Part shown: positions 44,568 through 57,100 of the stretch, piece after piece | Position numbering within the stretch: the stretch's first letter is position 1 | How the letters are laid out: each line of letters opens with the position of its first letter | Origin: Sabellastarte sp. h YS-2021 | Taxonomy: Eukaryota; Annelida; Polychaeta; Sabellida; Sabellidae | DNA: 64,000 bases | Reading direction: 5' to 3' | Assembly (NCBI GenBank): GCA_964017235.1 | Contig: OZ024938.1 | Location: 57,527,816 to 57,591,815 of the forward strand | Translations under genes and position numbers: made by a program | The notes under the pieces: generated by a model | What the model was told of the DNA's origin: nothing | The model's database searches: none | What the model saw: the letters and a program-made list of their open reading frames with translations, nothing else

Positions 44568-45196
44568 CTAATCCTTTGTCCAGGCAATAACTAACACACT
44601 AGCACAAAATGAAGCCATGGCAAGAAGCGTAAACCAAAAGAACAAGCGGTCCATAACCCTGGCAAGCTCCCTCCATTCATCAGCATGATGTTGCTGTTGT
44701 ACATCCAGATCTCTGAGCTGTGTCTCTAAACCTGGCATTTTGCCCCCAAGATTGCTGTGGTTGGTCGTACGATGGTCTTCGCAGCTCATCTGCCGATCCA
44801 TCTTGGCCACTTTTTCATAGAAGTGATTAGTGTTATCCACACTGACACTGTTATGTCTATTGGCAAGATACGGGTTCGGACTGGTTCCCATATTACTCCG
44901 GATTTGTCCGCTGAGCTGCTTTGCTGCAGATGATATATTAAAGCCATCACGACTGCGCTTTTTTGAGGAGGTTCTATAATGTGACAGATTTAACCGTCCA
45001 GGGTTGTAATGGTTGTCCGCCTTGAGGTTGATTTCATGGTTGTACATACACAGCACCCTGGCAAGACCATTGAATATGAGGCGGCGGACCCAGTTTGGGA
45101 CAGGCTTGCTGTCATGGCGATGATGCAGATTAAGGACAAAGACTGTGAGCATGACAGACGTAGTGTTCATCAGCATCACATAGGTGGTGAATATAC
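44568..45196 (-). CDS. nAChR last exon (M3, cytoplasmic loop, M4)
   Basis: Acceptor TTGTAG at 45197 onward; stop TAG at 44568-44570. It encodes GIFTTYVMLMN (M3), FVLNLHHRH and a basic, Ser/Asn-rich loop (KPVPNWVRRLIFNGLARVL near its start). The amphipathic segment EWRELARVMDRL before M4 is typical of the MA helix. The C-terminus is short (AWTKD). Confidence 0.92.
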
Positions 45197-48100
45197 CTAC
45201 AACATGAAGAAATTGTAGCACCAATTGCAGTGTATTTTTCGTTGATTTTCACCAAGAAAGTTTTTTTTTCTATAAAAGAGTATAGGGCCAGATTGATAGT
45301 GTTTTTATAGTTGCAACTTTCAAACATGTAACGTGTATAATTATTCTTACATACTGTATGAAATCATATTCTGATATAAAATATGCAAATTGTAAAATTT
45401 ATCTAAAAATGTAAATTAAGTAAAACAGATTTTTCTTGATGCCATTTAGCTAGGGGGGAGGCTGGGCCTTAGCAATAGTGGATATTATACATACTGTGGC
45501 CTCTATCTTCCTAAATAACTTTAAATGAAATATTTTGAGATCAAAACCTTTCTATAGGTCTGAATTATGTCTACCTTTGAAGCCTAAAACACCGTACACA
45601 CTATTGGTGTGCGTGTTGTGGATTACGTTAGATTAAGCATGTTCTCCAACTTGCTGAGTATTATTACCCTCCCCAACAAAGGAGATGGGTGAAGTATTGT
45701 AACCGGGTCTTCCTGTCTGTTCGTTTGTCCATGCACATAACTAAAACCATACACTCAATCTTTGTCATATTTTCATACAAGGTGGGATCTATCCATGATT
45801 CCAGGTTTAGACCATGTACCAAGACTGAGTGTTTTTTAATTTTTTTTTTTGCAAAAATGTTTTGTAGTTATTGCACAAAGAAGGCAACAGCACAGAACAC
45901 CATATAGAAAATCTAAATCTAAATCTAATCTAGAAAAGACAAAGTAAAGTTTGTGTAGTGGGCTCCTTAATTGTAAACCCAACTAAATGGGGAAAAATGA
46001 AAAGACAAGAAGATGGTCTTGGTGGGATTCTATTCAATTATGCATCTGTGGCAAGATTGATTCTATACATTTTCAGCACTACCAATTAGTGTGTTTTTTA
46101 AATTTTTTTTTTGCAAAAATGTTTTGTAGTTATTGCACAAAGAAGGCAACAGCACAGAACACCATATAGAAAATCTAAATCTAAATCTAATCTAGAAAAG
46201 ACAAAGTAAAGTTTGTGTAGTGGGCTCCTTAATTGTAAACCCAACTAAATGGGGAAAATGAAAAGACAAGAAGATGGTCTTGGTGGGATTCTATTCAATT
46301 ATGCATCTGTGGCAAGATTGATTCTATACATTTTCAGCACTACCAATTAGTGTGTGTTGTCAGACACTGCTTGTTGAATCATACTATATTATATAAGATT
46401 TAAAATTATTTCCACAAGACCCACATACCAAAAAGGAAAGAGACTGTGGTATCTTAGTCATGTTGTCTGACTGTGTAAGTGTTGTTGTACCACAACTATT
46501 AGATCACATATTAGATTAGTTTCAAAACACCATCAACTGATGTTATTTGGCACGTTCTCTGACTCTAAGAGTATTATTTTATCACTTTATAATATGTAAG
46601 ATATATAATTAGGTTCAAAACACCCACATACCAAATATAAGAAGGATTTATGATGTCTTAGTCATATTCTGTGACTGTGGAATCACTCACCAAATAAAGG
46701 AAGTGGCTCTCATGCCATTGGTATGTTTGCTAAATCGATGAAGATTATCTGATCATATTATATTGCATAAGGTATTAGATTAGAATCAAACAACTAATCA
46801 TCAAATAAAGGAAGGGACTGTCTGGTCTTATATCTGCTGGATATATGGATGTTACTGAATCAAGTACAACAGCTATTAACTACGCATGATATAAAGGTAT
46901 TAGCTAATCCCAAAATAAAGAAAGCGACTCTGATGTCTTATGTTTGAATGTATTAGAGATTATTAAGTCTTATAATATTGCATAAGATGTTAGATTAGAA
47001 TCAAACAGCTACTCACCAAATAAAGGAAGAGACTCTGATGTCTTAGGCATGTTCTCAGAGAGTGTGAGCATGAAGACAGAGAAGGACAGCAGGATGGAGA
47101 TACCCAGGGACATCTTCTCCCCTTGGTCAGGTGGGGAGAGGAAGGTCACCAAGGTTAGAGAACTCAGCATAGCACAGGGCAGAACCAGGTTCATGGTGAA
47201 GAACCTGAAATATGTAATGTAACTGAAGGGAAAAGATTGACGAAAATGTTTTTTTGGGCATAAGCCAGCCATCTTAAATTTCCTTAACTAAAAATATTCC
47301 AGTAGGAAATGAAGAGATTTTGATTAATATTTTAAATCTTACAATAGTAGATGCATATTTCATCACTAAAATCAAATATCTATACGAGCAAAAACAATTG
47401 AAAAAGTTTTTAATTAATATATTATCACTGGATTGAGTGGCCTTTATATTTTATTTGGGGTTTTACTTCACTTTTAACATTGTATAGCTCATATCACTAT
47501 GGGTAGTTTTGTGGGCAGAAGAAACCAATACATACAGTTGATGTCAAGGTTCTGTACTGTAAACTGTCGATCATCGGTAAACAACTACCAACTTTCCCAC
47601 ATAAGGTCTGGGGTTTAAACCACTGACTTCAGAGGTGGGAGGCGAGTATGTTACCACTGCACCACCGTGGTCCCTGACTGGTCTTTATATGATTTTAAAA
47701 GAGACACTCTCTCCCGGTTCATAAATTATTCGCTGGCCTTGAATGACTATAAACAACAATAAATCATATGTTACCAAATATAACTTTGAGTTGTTTGACC
47801 TGAACTGATTGGTATCATATGTTTAAAACCACTTCAAACTGAAACCAAATAAATCAAAGTACACCAAACAGAAAAGACAAAGGTAAGTCTACTAAACCTG
47901 TGTTTCCTGTCCAGATATATTTTGGCAGACACTTTACTGAAAGACAAATCCTGGCAGCACTGGTACGAAAACTCTTTCCTCTCTAGTGTAGTTTTAGTAA
48001 TCTCCCATTCTCCGCTCTGGCTATAGTCATCAAGTATCACTGTGTCAGTGGATTTGGTCATGTTGACCTGTTCATAAGGTATACATGTAAGAATATTATC

Positions 48101-51100
48101 TAAGAGTGCATTATGCAAAGATAATTCAAGTTATTATGCCATTTCACTTAGGCATTTGTTTGCGGTGTTAAAAGTTCATATATATGTATATTACTGCTCT
48201 GTTTTAAAGGTTTTAATCTTTCATGTCATGGTATAGGTAGACTCATTACGACAATATAACTGTTTACCACATAAATGACGTCATACAGGATGTGACCAAG
48301 TATGTAAACATAGGTACACTTGAGCAATATCCGAATACTAACAGTCCTCAGACTACTATTACTACTACCTGTATCTTCGTATTCAGTATAAACTGCCAGG
48401 TATGAGTAAGCAACTACCAACTTTCCCACAATGGGTCAAGTACAGAGTCTGAACCACTGATCTCAAATGTGGGAGGAGAGTATACACTACACCACCGAGC
48501 ATCAGTGCTTCTCATGATCATAGATGGTAAGCTTGCCAGTCGCTGCCTATTGTCTGGTTACAATATTTTTGCTACTAGTTGTGATATGCCCTACACATAT
48601 TGTTAAATCGATGCTAATTGGTTTCTCCATCACTTCTTTTTTCACGATAAGAACACTAAGAGAAAAACCTATTCTTGCATCAAATATTGCCATGGGCTCA
48701 TCCTCTTTTCCCTTTTCTTACTAAAATGAAAATCAACAATCTTGTCTCTAGTTTATGATGATTACATTTTCAAGCACGACTTAGTTTTTGGTTTTTCTTT
48801 TTCTCTGTCTCCGGAATGAGGGGACCTACCGTTAATTTATCTTCTTATTACCTATATTATATTTTTTGTCTGGAAAAACACTATATTCCTAGTTAACAGC
48901 CTGCCTTGCTTTTAGAAAAGTGGGTAAACAGGCATCATTCCACATTGCTTCCCTTTTCCAAAATAAAAAATGTACTTACTACCTTTTCTTAATGTTATGC
49001 ATAGAAAAAGAGAAAACAGTGGCTGATAACATAATTAACAGTTGGACTTTTCTGAGGGGATCAACTGTTAATTATACTCCTTACTAAACAAAGTCAAAAT
49101 GAAATGGAAAGATAAGTTTACTTTGTGTTATCCTTTTTCAACTTCCAAAATGAAAATAGGTAATAGGTAGAGCAGAGTGTTACTTATTATTGATCCAACT
49201 TTGAAAATAAATCATACTTCAGCTTCCTGTTACCTATTTCCCTTTTTTTCTTTCATGTCATAGTTTTTTTGTTTTTGTTTTTTTTGGGGGGGGACTCAAA
49301 CGCCTGTGATGTCACACATATTGATGATGTCACAATGTAGTGGACCTTACAGTATACATAGTTATTTATGAAAACATTTAATTTCAAATAGATGTGAGCC
49401 ATATGTGGAACATAAGTTGATGTAATACTTAGTCACCTTAAAGTCACTAAAATCAATTTTCTGTTAGTTATTTGTAACCTTAAACTAGTGTAACTTTACA
49501 AACTATATGTACTATCTATTTGTGAGCCTTTAAATTAGTAACCTTTAAGTCATTATAATGCCAGTATTTAGTGTTTAAGGCCACCTTGCAGAATGTAACT
49601 TTCTAAGTAACACCCATTTTCCAATTGTAGCTGAAATTCACAAAGTAATTTTTCTTACTGGTCTTTAAGTGGTAACCTTAAAGCTGGCATAATAGAATTA
49701 TTGTTAGGACTTTAAGGTCACCATAAAAATATATTCTCCTAAGGCCTTCAGATATTTGACTACCAATTATGATCTGAACCTATATAGCATTTTTTAAATT
49801 ATTTACTGTTTTGACAATACAAAATTATAAATCACAAGCACAATGCCAATCTTGCATTGTGACATAACTAACATGACGTCACAGACCTTTGAAGTGCCAC
49901 AACAAGTACTATTTCTCACAAAAACACACCCCCCCCCCCCTCAAACTCAACCCAATCCAAAAACTTTCTCAGGGACCTAGACCATGTACCACACACACAC
50001 AAAATAGGTAATGGGTAACAGGAAAAGAGAAGGAATTTTGTTTTCTGTTTATCCTTTTTTGAGGTATTATTCTATTACACTGATATAAATAACTCAAGAT
50101 TAACGTATTCTGCAGGGCAGTCTGAAACACAGTAAATGGCTGTTTTTCTTTATACTGTTTACTGAGAGATGATGTGATTATTAAATTAACAGTTGGTCCC
50201 CCCACCCCATGATTTAGCGCAACTGTTTGTTAATTTACCAATTGTCACATTAACTATAAAAATCTGTATGTTTATAGTAATAAAAGTTTGGCCAGAAAAA
50301 CAGTAAATGACACTTTCCTAACTTTTAACTAATGAAATCATAAGTATTGAATAGGTAGATCATACTCTTCTAGCAAATTCTAAGAATATAGGTAATAGGA
50401 AAGTAAATTAACGGTAGGTCCCCTCATTCTACGGACTTGTCTGCCACAGTGCACTACTTGTGTCTTTGATGGCCTTGCAGCACACGCTAGTAGACTAAAT
50501 CCCTGTTGGTCTTGTTGATGTAGTGACCATTACCAAATGACAACCCTTACATAACTTCTGTGACCGTTACCAAATGACAACCCTTACATAACTTCTGTGA
50601 CCATTACCAAATGACAGCCCTTTCATCATTTCTGTAACCATTACCAATTGGCAATCTTTACATTATTTCTCTGATCATTACCAATTGGCAACCTTTTCAT
50701 CATTCCTCTGACCATTACCAAATGGCAGCCCTTACATCACTTCTGTTACCATTACCAATTGGCAACCCTTGCATAACAGTAGCAAAAGAGGAGCCCCCTC
50801 TCGCGTACTACTCATCACATCTGTGGCCATTACCAACTGGCGACCCATACATCACTGTTATGACCATTCCTAACTGGTAAAATCTGTTTCAACACCCAAT
50901 GTCACAACCTATGCACACATCAAATGTTCTGTATATCAATTACTACCTTTTTGCTGGTGTAAGTCCAGGTTCCAAAAACTAGCTCACACTCCTGCCTGTC
51001 ATATGGGTAAATGGTGATGTCTATCTTACAGCTGGTCTCAAATACACCTGCTGGTTCCCATCTTACATGTCCATTGTTGTCCACGATTGCCCTGTAGTTG

Positions 51101-54100
51101 TCAAAGTTTGGAAACTGCCACTCCACACTGCAAATTGAAAGTATAATGAACAATGTTTTTTTTTTTTACAAAAAAACATTTGAAATGTGGATCACAATAT
51201 TTATTAATATCTAAATTTATTGAAGTGTGTTCTATGGTTTGGCCACCTCATTGGTCAGCTGCCAAGCTTTTGGACCAAGCAGTCTGCATTGCAATAAAAA
51301 ATGATTGAATAATGCTTTTATATGTTAAAAAGTAACCATTTGCTCTAGTTGGAGACTATGCTGGTAGCACTCTTTTGAACTTTCATATGTCACTGTTAAA
51401 TCTCTTTAAGATTGGTGTTTATTAATTTCTACTAGTGTGCAACTTTCAGGTGACTGTTAGATGTCAGTGAATTATGTTGACCAACCAGTATACCTTCTTT
51501 TACAACTTACTAATACCGTCTGTATAATATGAAACAGTATATGCAAATATTGTACTTATCCTTTTGCATTAAAAGGATCTTTGTACTAATTGGTCTTTAT
51601 TTCAAACAATGATTCTGTGCTTAAATATTTTAAGTTAAATTGCAACAAATAAGAGACAGCATTGAAAATAAGGATAGAAAATTTGCTTATTTAACATGCA
51701 TTTTCAACTATTTTCAACTGAACAGATCTTTACTAATAAAAATCGAACAGTTCTAAACTCAAAATAATACTTTGAAATAAAAAATAATGCTATAAACAAC
51801 AAAAATGTTGATATTGAGTAATATTTCTCGTTGAAACCTAAAAATGGATACAGAAAATAAGTCATACATACGCATTAATCAGTGCCAGCTCTGGCAGCCA
51901 GAGTAACTTGGAGTCCACTGTGAATGTGGTCATGTTATCAAATAAGTGTGGTTTCCAGATCAGACGCCTGTCCATCCATTGCTTGAAAATAAAATAGAAA
52001 AGTCATAGATAGAGTCAAACCTGGATATTCACACCTTATTTAAACTGTAATTGTGTGGTGGAATGGGTAATCAGCATTTCCCATGCCTTGCTATGAGCCT
52101 GGGTTTGACCCACAACTACGTGGGCGAGATCCTAGCGACAATTCTATGAAAGAAGGATAGCCAGTAGGCTACCAAGTCTTCTAGGAAAACACAATCACAA
52201 TGTTATTCTGTCTATAATCTGTACTTTAGTAAGTTGGTTCTATCTGTTTTATCTCCACCAAAGAGGATAATGTTTTTGCTGGTGTTTATTGTCTGTAAGT
52301 TTGCAAAAATAACTAGAAAAGTGATGGACTGATTATATGGCAATATTTGCAGTACATGTTGACAATAACATACAAACAGATGATTAAACTCTGGTATTGA
52401 TCTAGAGCATCATCTTGATCTAGCAATTCATCATTAGATTCCTTATCATTGCCTACATTTCCAATGTTGGAAGTATTTGGCCTTGTTGATAACTTGTTGA
52501 CTTTTTTATTAAATATTTTTTTCTCAACATATCAGCATGAAATATATACATTGTATGGCATAACAGTATACAGTATATGACTATGACTTTAAAACTGACT
52601 CTTTGCTTTTCTCTTTAGGTGCAAATATTTGCATATAGTTGTCAAAATAGCATGTAAAATTTACCACTTTTCCCCCTTTTGTCATAGACCTGTTTTTCTA
52701 TTATGAGATGATACTTTAAGGTTTCGATATAATCCATTACCCCAGGCCTTTTCTTTTCTATATTGCATATATGGATGAAAAACTTCCTAATTAATACACA
52801 AACGTAAATCTGTTAAAAGGGATCGTTCTGTGAATTCCAAATATGATATTTTCCAGTTTAAAATCAAGATTAATGCTTGTAACATGGTTAATCCATGTTT
52901 TAATAGTTCACCAGAAGGTTTTTATTTCCTCACACTCGTAGAAGGTATGTACAATATTTTTTTTCCATGTTACAAACTTTGATACTTTACTTTTTGATGC
53001 ATAGATTCTGTGAAGAATTTTATACTGTAACATTGTAATTTTAATATTGAAAGTGGTGAATTTTGGCAGAAGAAATAATTTCTTCCATATTTCATTCATT
53101 AAACATAACACCCTTTACATTCCAACTATTAATACAAGTTGGCTTTGTTATCACCTTTTTAACTAGTGACCAGTAACACTTTTTACTAGATACATTATTT
53201 AACATGGTTATCTGACTTTCACCTGTTTCTATGTTGTCAAATGGGATATTCATCTTAAGTAGTTGTGTCCATTTGTTTGGTATAGCAAGTGTAACGGAGT
53301 GCAATTTTAACCAGTTTATTGTTCTGTTAAATTTTGTTTGAAATTCTCCTTGAGTCAGGAATCTGCCATTATTTTTAACAATATCTCTAATCTTCAAAAC
53401 TTTAGGTCTTACAAATTCTTCACCTAATACCATTTTATTATTTATTTCAATAAATTTATTCAAACAGATGTATTCTTGCAAAACTTGGTCTGTTGAGTTG
53501 GGTTCTTCGTTAAGCTTAAACCAGCAGTTAAAAACTTGGTTATAAAATTTTGGCAGATTGAACATCTCATTGAAAGCTTAGCATTACATCTTACAAATAT
53601 TTCTACTGGGACAGGTAAAAGTGATTCTAAATAACTTTTTCTAACACTATTGCTCATCAACCTTTTAATCCAGCTGCATTTTTGTGCCATTACATAACTT
53701 TCAATGAGGGAATTTTATACCACCATCTTCGACGGTATTGTATAATGTACTAGTTTTAATTTTATTTGGCTTGTTATCCCATAGGAATTGCAATGCAAGC
53801 TGTTGCACATCATTTATGAACCAGTCTGGTGTGTATACACTGCTGATTAAAAAATTTATATTTGCTAATGCTAAGGATTTAAGAACAGTTACTTTTCCAA
53901 AGAGCGTTAGTTTGAATTTTGACCAGTGATTCAAAATATTTCTGAATTTTTCAAGTTTAAGGTCATGATTCTTTTTAACAAGATTTGCTTATATCACTAG
54001 AAAACCATATCCCAAATGACAAGACTTCATTGCTGCCCCCACTGTAGACCAAATAAATAATAACTTGTTGACTTCTTAGGTCCTCAATGACCCAGTGAGT

Positions 54101-57100
54101 TTGCAAGTTTTGGCATCTAACCACAGACTGTATCCACTGTGTTAGTTTGAGTCCCAAAAGTGGCAGTGCTGCGGGCCTTGTCTCAATATGACTCTGACTG
54201 TTGATTGGGATGGTAAACCCTAACTTTGATCTTCAGGAACAGAACAGCATGCCTCATGTTTAGACTTTGCAAAGCATACATTTCAGATAAGTTTATGCAT
54301 CCATGCTTATAGGCTTCTGGAATAGTTTGAGTTAAATACTTCACTTATTTGGGTGGTGCCAGAAGAACTGTTTCTTTTTGTGTCAGTTGCACATTTTGTT
54401 TGTGGTTTATGTTTATTTTAGGCATAACCAACTTTTTCAAAGTCTGCAAGTTCTAGTGAGCTTTTGGTTTTAAAGTTTTGTCAGTTTTTTTTCGGCCTAA
54501 TAATGTCAAAGTGACCATTACATGCAGTTGAACACACTGGTGGCAAATGATCATCTGAAGAAAATTGCATTTTGGCATTTTAATTTATTTACTGTTAGAA
54601 ATCTAAAAGTCTAAACACAAACCACACTTACAAGCTGCATCAGAGACCCAAGTACAGGGATTTCATCCAGCAAGTGCCTTGGGGAAGACAAGTCCTCACC
54701 TGGGGATATTTTCTTAAGTGTCTGAGTTATGGAGAAGATTGTATAAAATCCCTACGCAATTGTGGACATGGATATAAAGACAAACATACAGGCAACGGAT
54801 GCAATTACAATACCCTTGCACCTCCCCTTCCATGGTGGGAGATGTGCGTTTGCGAGGAAAATAAAAACATGGTCTTAACCAATGTACATAGTTATTCAAG
54901 TTCTGCTTGTTTGGTATGTAATTTAGATCTCGGTAAATTATAGCCAGAAAATCAATAGCATAAATGTCAATAAAAGCAACCCACTTACCACAACCAGCCA
55001 CCCGTATGTTCTAAAAACTTGAGTTCTTTCATCCTGTGGAAATATATAGAAGTCATGGTAACATACACTTTGACAAAGGATACGATGGTGTTTGCTTTGA
55101 GTCCTGTAGTGAAGGAATAGCTATACTGAATATGAATATACAATGCAATAGAACTTTCATATTTCTACGGGGGTTTCAAGTTTGGCAAGCGAACACCTGT
55201 CTCTGTCTTCTTTGCTCTAGAGTTCAAATCCACACCATGAGCACATGTGTGGTCAATCCTGGCAATCTGTCCCAATATGACCCTGTCTGATTAAAGGGTA
55301 ATCGGAAGTCTAAGTTTGTCCTTCAGTTGTTTTAACAATTGGTGTTTCATTCATCTATATATTTGCACATTAGAGGCCTACAAAACAGTTGAAACCAAAA
55401 ACCATGTGGCATCAAAAGAACCAATCTTTACAGAGACACAAAGGCATGTTCATTTGGATCGTATTCTATTGTCTTGGACTTGTAGCTGGTGACTGTGGTA
55501 TGGGTTGAGGTTTTAGTAAGAAGTTGTAATATCTTGGATTGGTGATTAGGGTTTAAACCCACAACCATAAGGTCATAGGTTAGTGATGCATTGCTTTAAT
55601 CTTTTCCCGTTGATGATGACATTGGCATGTTTAATGCATGGTTGTTGAATTTTAACTATTAGAACTTATTGTTATCTATCCTTGCGAGTGTTGGCAATCT
55701 AAAAAGTTTATAAATGTGTTTACATGTACGTTTAACTGTAGTCTATTTGTTGTTGCAGGTTGGGTATGCAATATATGATGTATCTTTATATTTAGTTTAT
55801 CTTCTGTCCAAAACTGTAATGACTGCTATGGTAATTAATATAGTATAAAAATAATCGGTAACTAAAACATTGTGGTCTCAAGAAAGGAACTTTTTCAACC
55901 TCTTCAAGAAACTACTATATACTGATACAATTTCATCCATTTCTTTGTATCAACAACCAATGTTAAGACCAAGTTGGAAGAGTTATAAAGTTTTAGCCTT
56001 TTTGCAAGTACTTGTTCCTCATACAGGGCTTAAGTAGGAGATACAGTCATTTGAAGTACCATACTAAATTCCTAAAGTTAGGTCAGGAAAAACATCACAT
56101 GTTCTTCTATAACTGGGGTGACATTAATTTTGACAGTTGCGGGAAGTTATTAACCTTTGACAGGGAGGTATGTCTAAGTTGTGGCGTTTGTTTGCAAAAA
56201 TATCTGAAAAAAGTTGTGGATAGTTTTGATCAACTTTCAGGACTTTAAGACAATGACACTAAAAACAGAGGATTGAATGTTGGTGGTGAACCCCACCTGG
56301 ATTGAGGAAATTTTTAAAGGATTTATCATTGTACTTATAATCCTATAACACCTATAATAATGAAGCTATAGGGGCTTGGAGGAAGTCTGTTCTCACCGCT
56401 TTTCTAGTTTATGCTTTAGTTAGCTGTTAAATTGGGCATAACTCTGCAATTATAAGAAATGAAATAAAAAAATGAAATGTATATTCAGTGAGCATATAGC
56501 ATCAATTATCTATTTGGTATTTCTTACGAATAGCAAAAGTAGAATCACGATAATGACAGTGTTTTAAATAGATAAACACCCTTGGGTTGGCATTGCACAC
56601 AGTGTCACAAGGAGAAAGTGTGACAAATCACCTCAGTGTTCAGTAAGCGGTGATCCTTTTTACACCCCCATAATTTCTAGCTGTCACTTTGAGGAATGGT
56701 CTGGGGATACAACTGGCAATGGACTCCGCGATGATTTAAGGACTGATAACTCAAATGCAGTAACTTGGGACTTCGGAACCCTCTCTACAAGGGGTTAATT
56801 CCTTTACGTCCGGGTAAACAATCTTATGTAATTAATGGATTCTTTTGCAAACTGCTGGGATAGATGACAATAAAGCTGTATTGTTACAATTTAGCAGTTT
56901 GTGGAAAAAATATATTAAGCTGTAGGGCTGTAAGGTACTTGCATGGAAAAAGATTAAGTCTTTGAGTTAATATGAGTTCCAATCAGTTAAATTTACATAA
57001 TCTAATGAGACCATGTATTATTTATAGAAATTACAATTTAATAATTTAATTACATTTTAATAATTTAATAATTTAACATTTTTTTAAATTTTTTGTCCAT

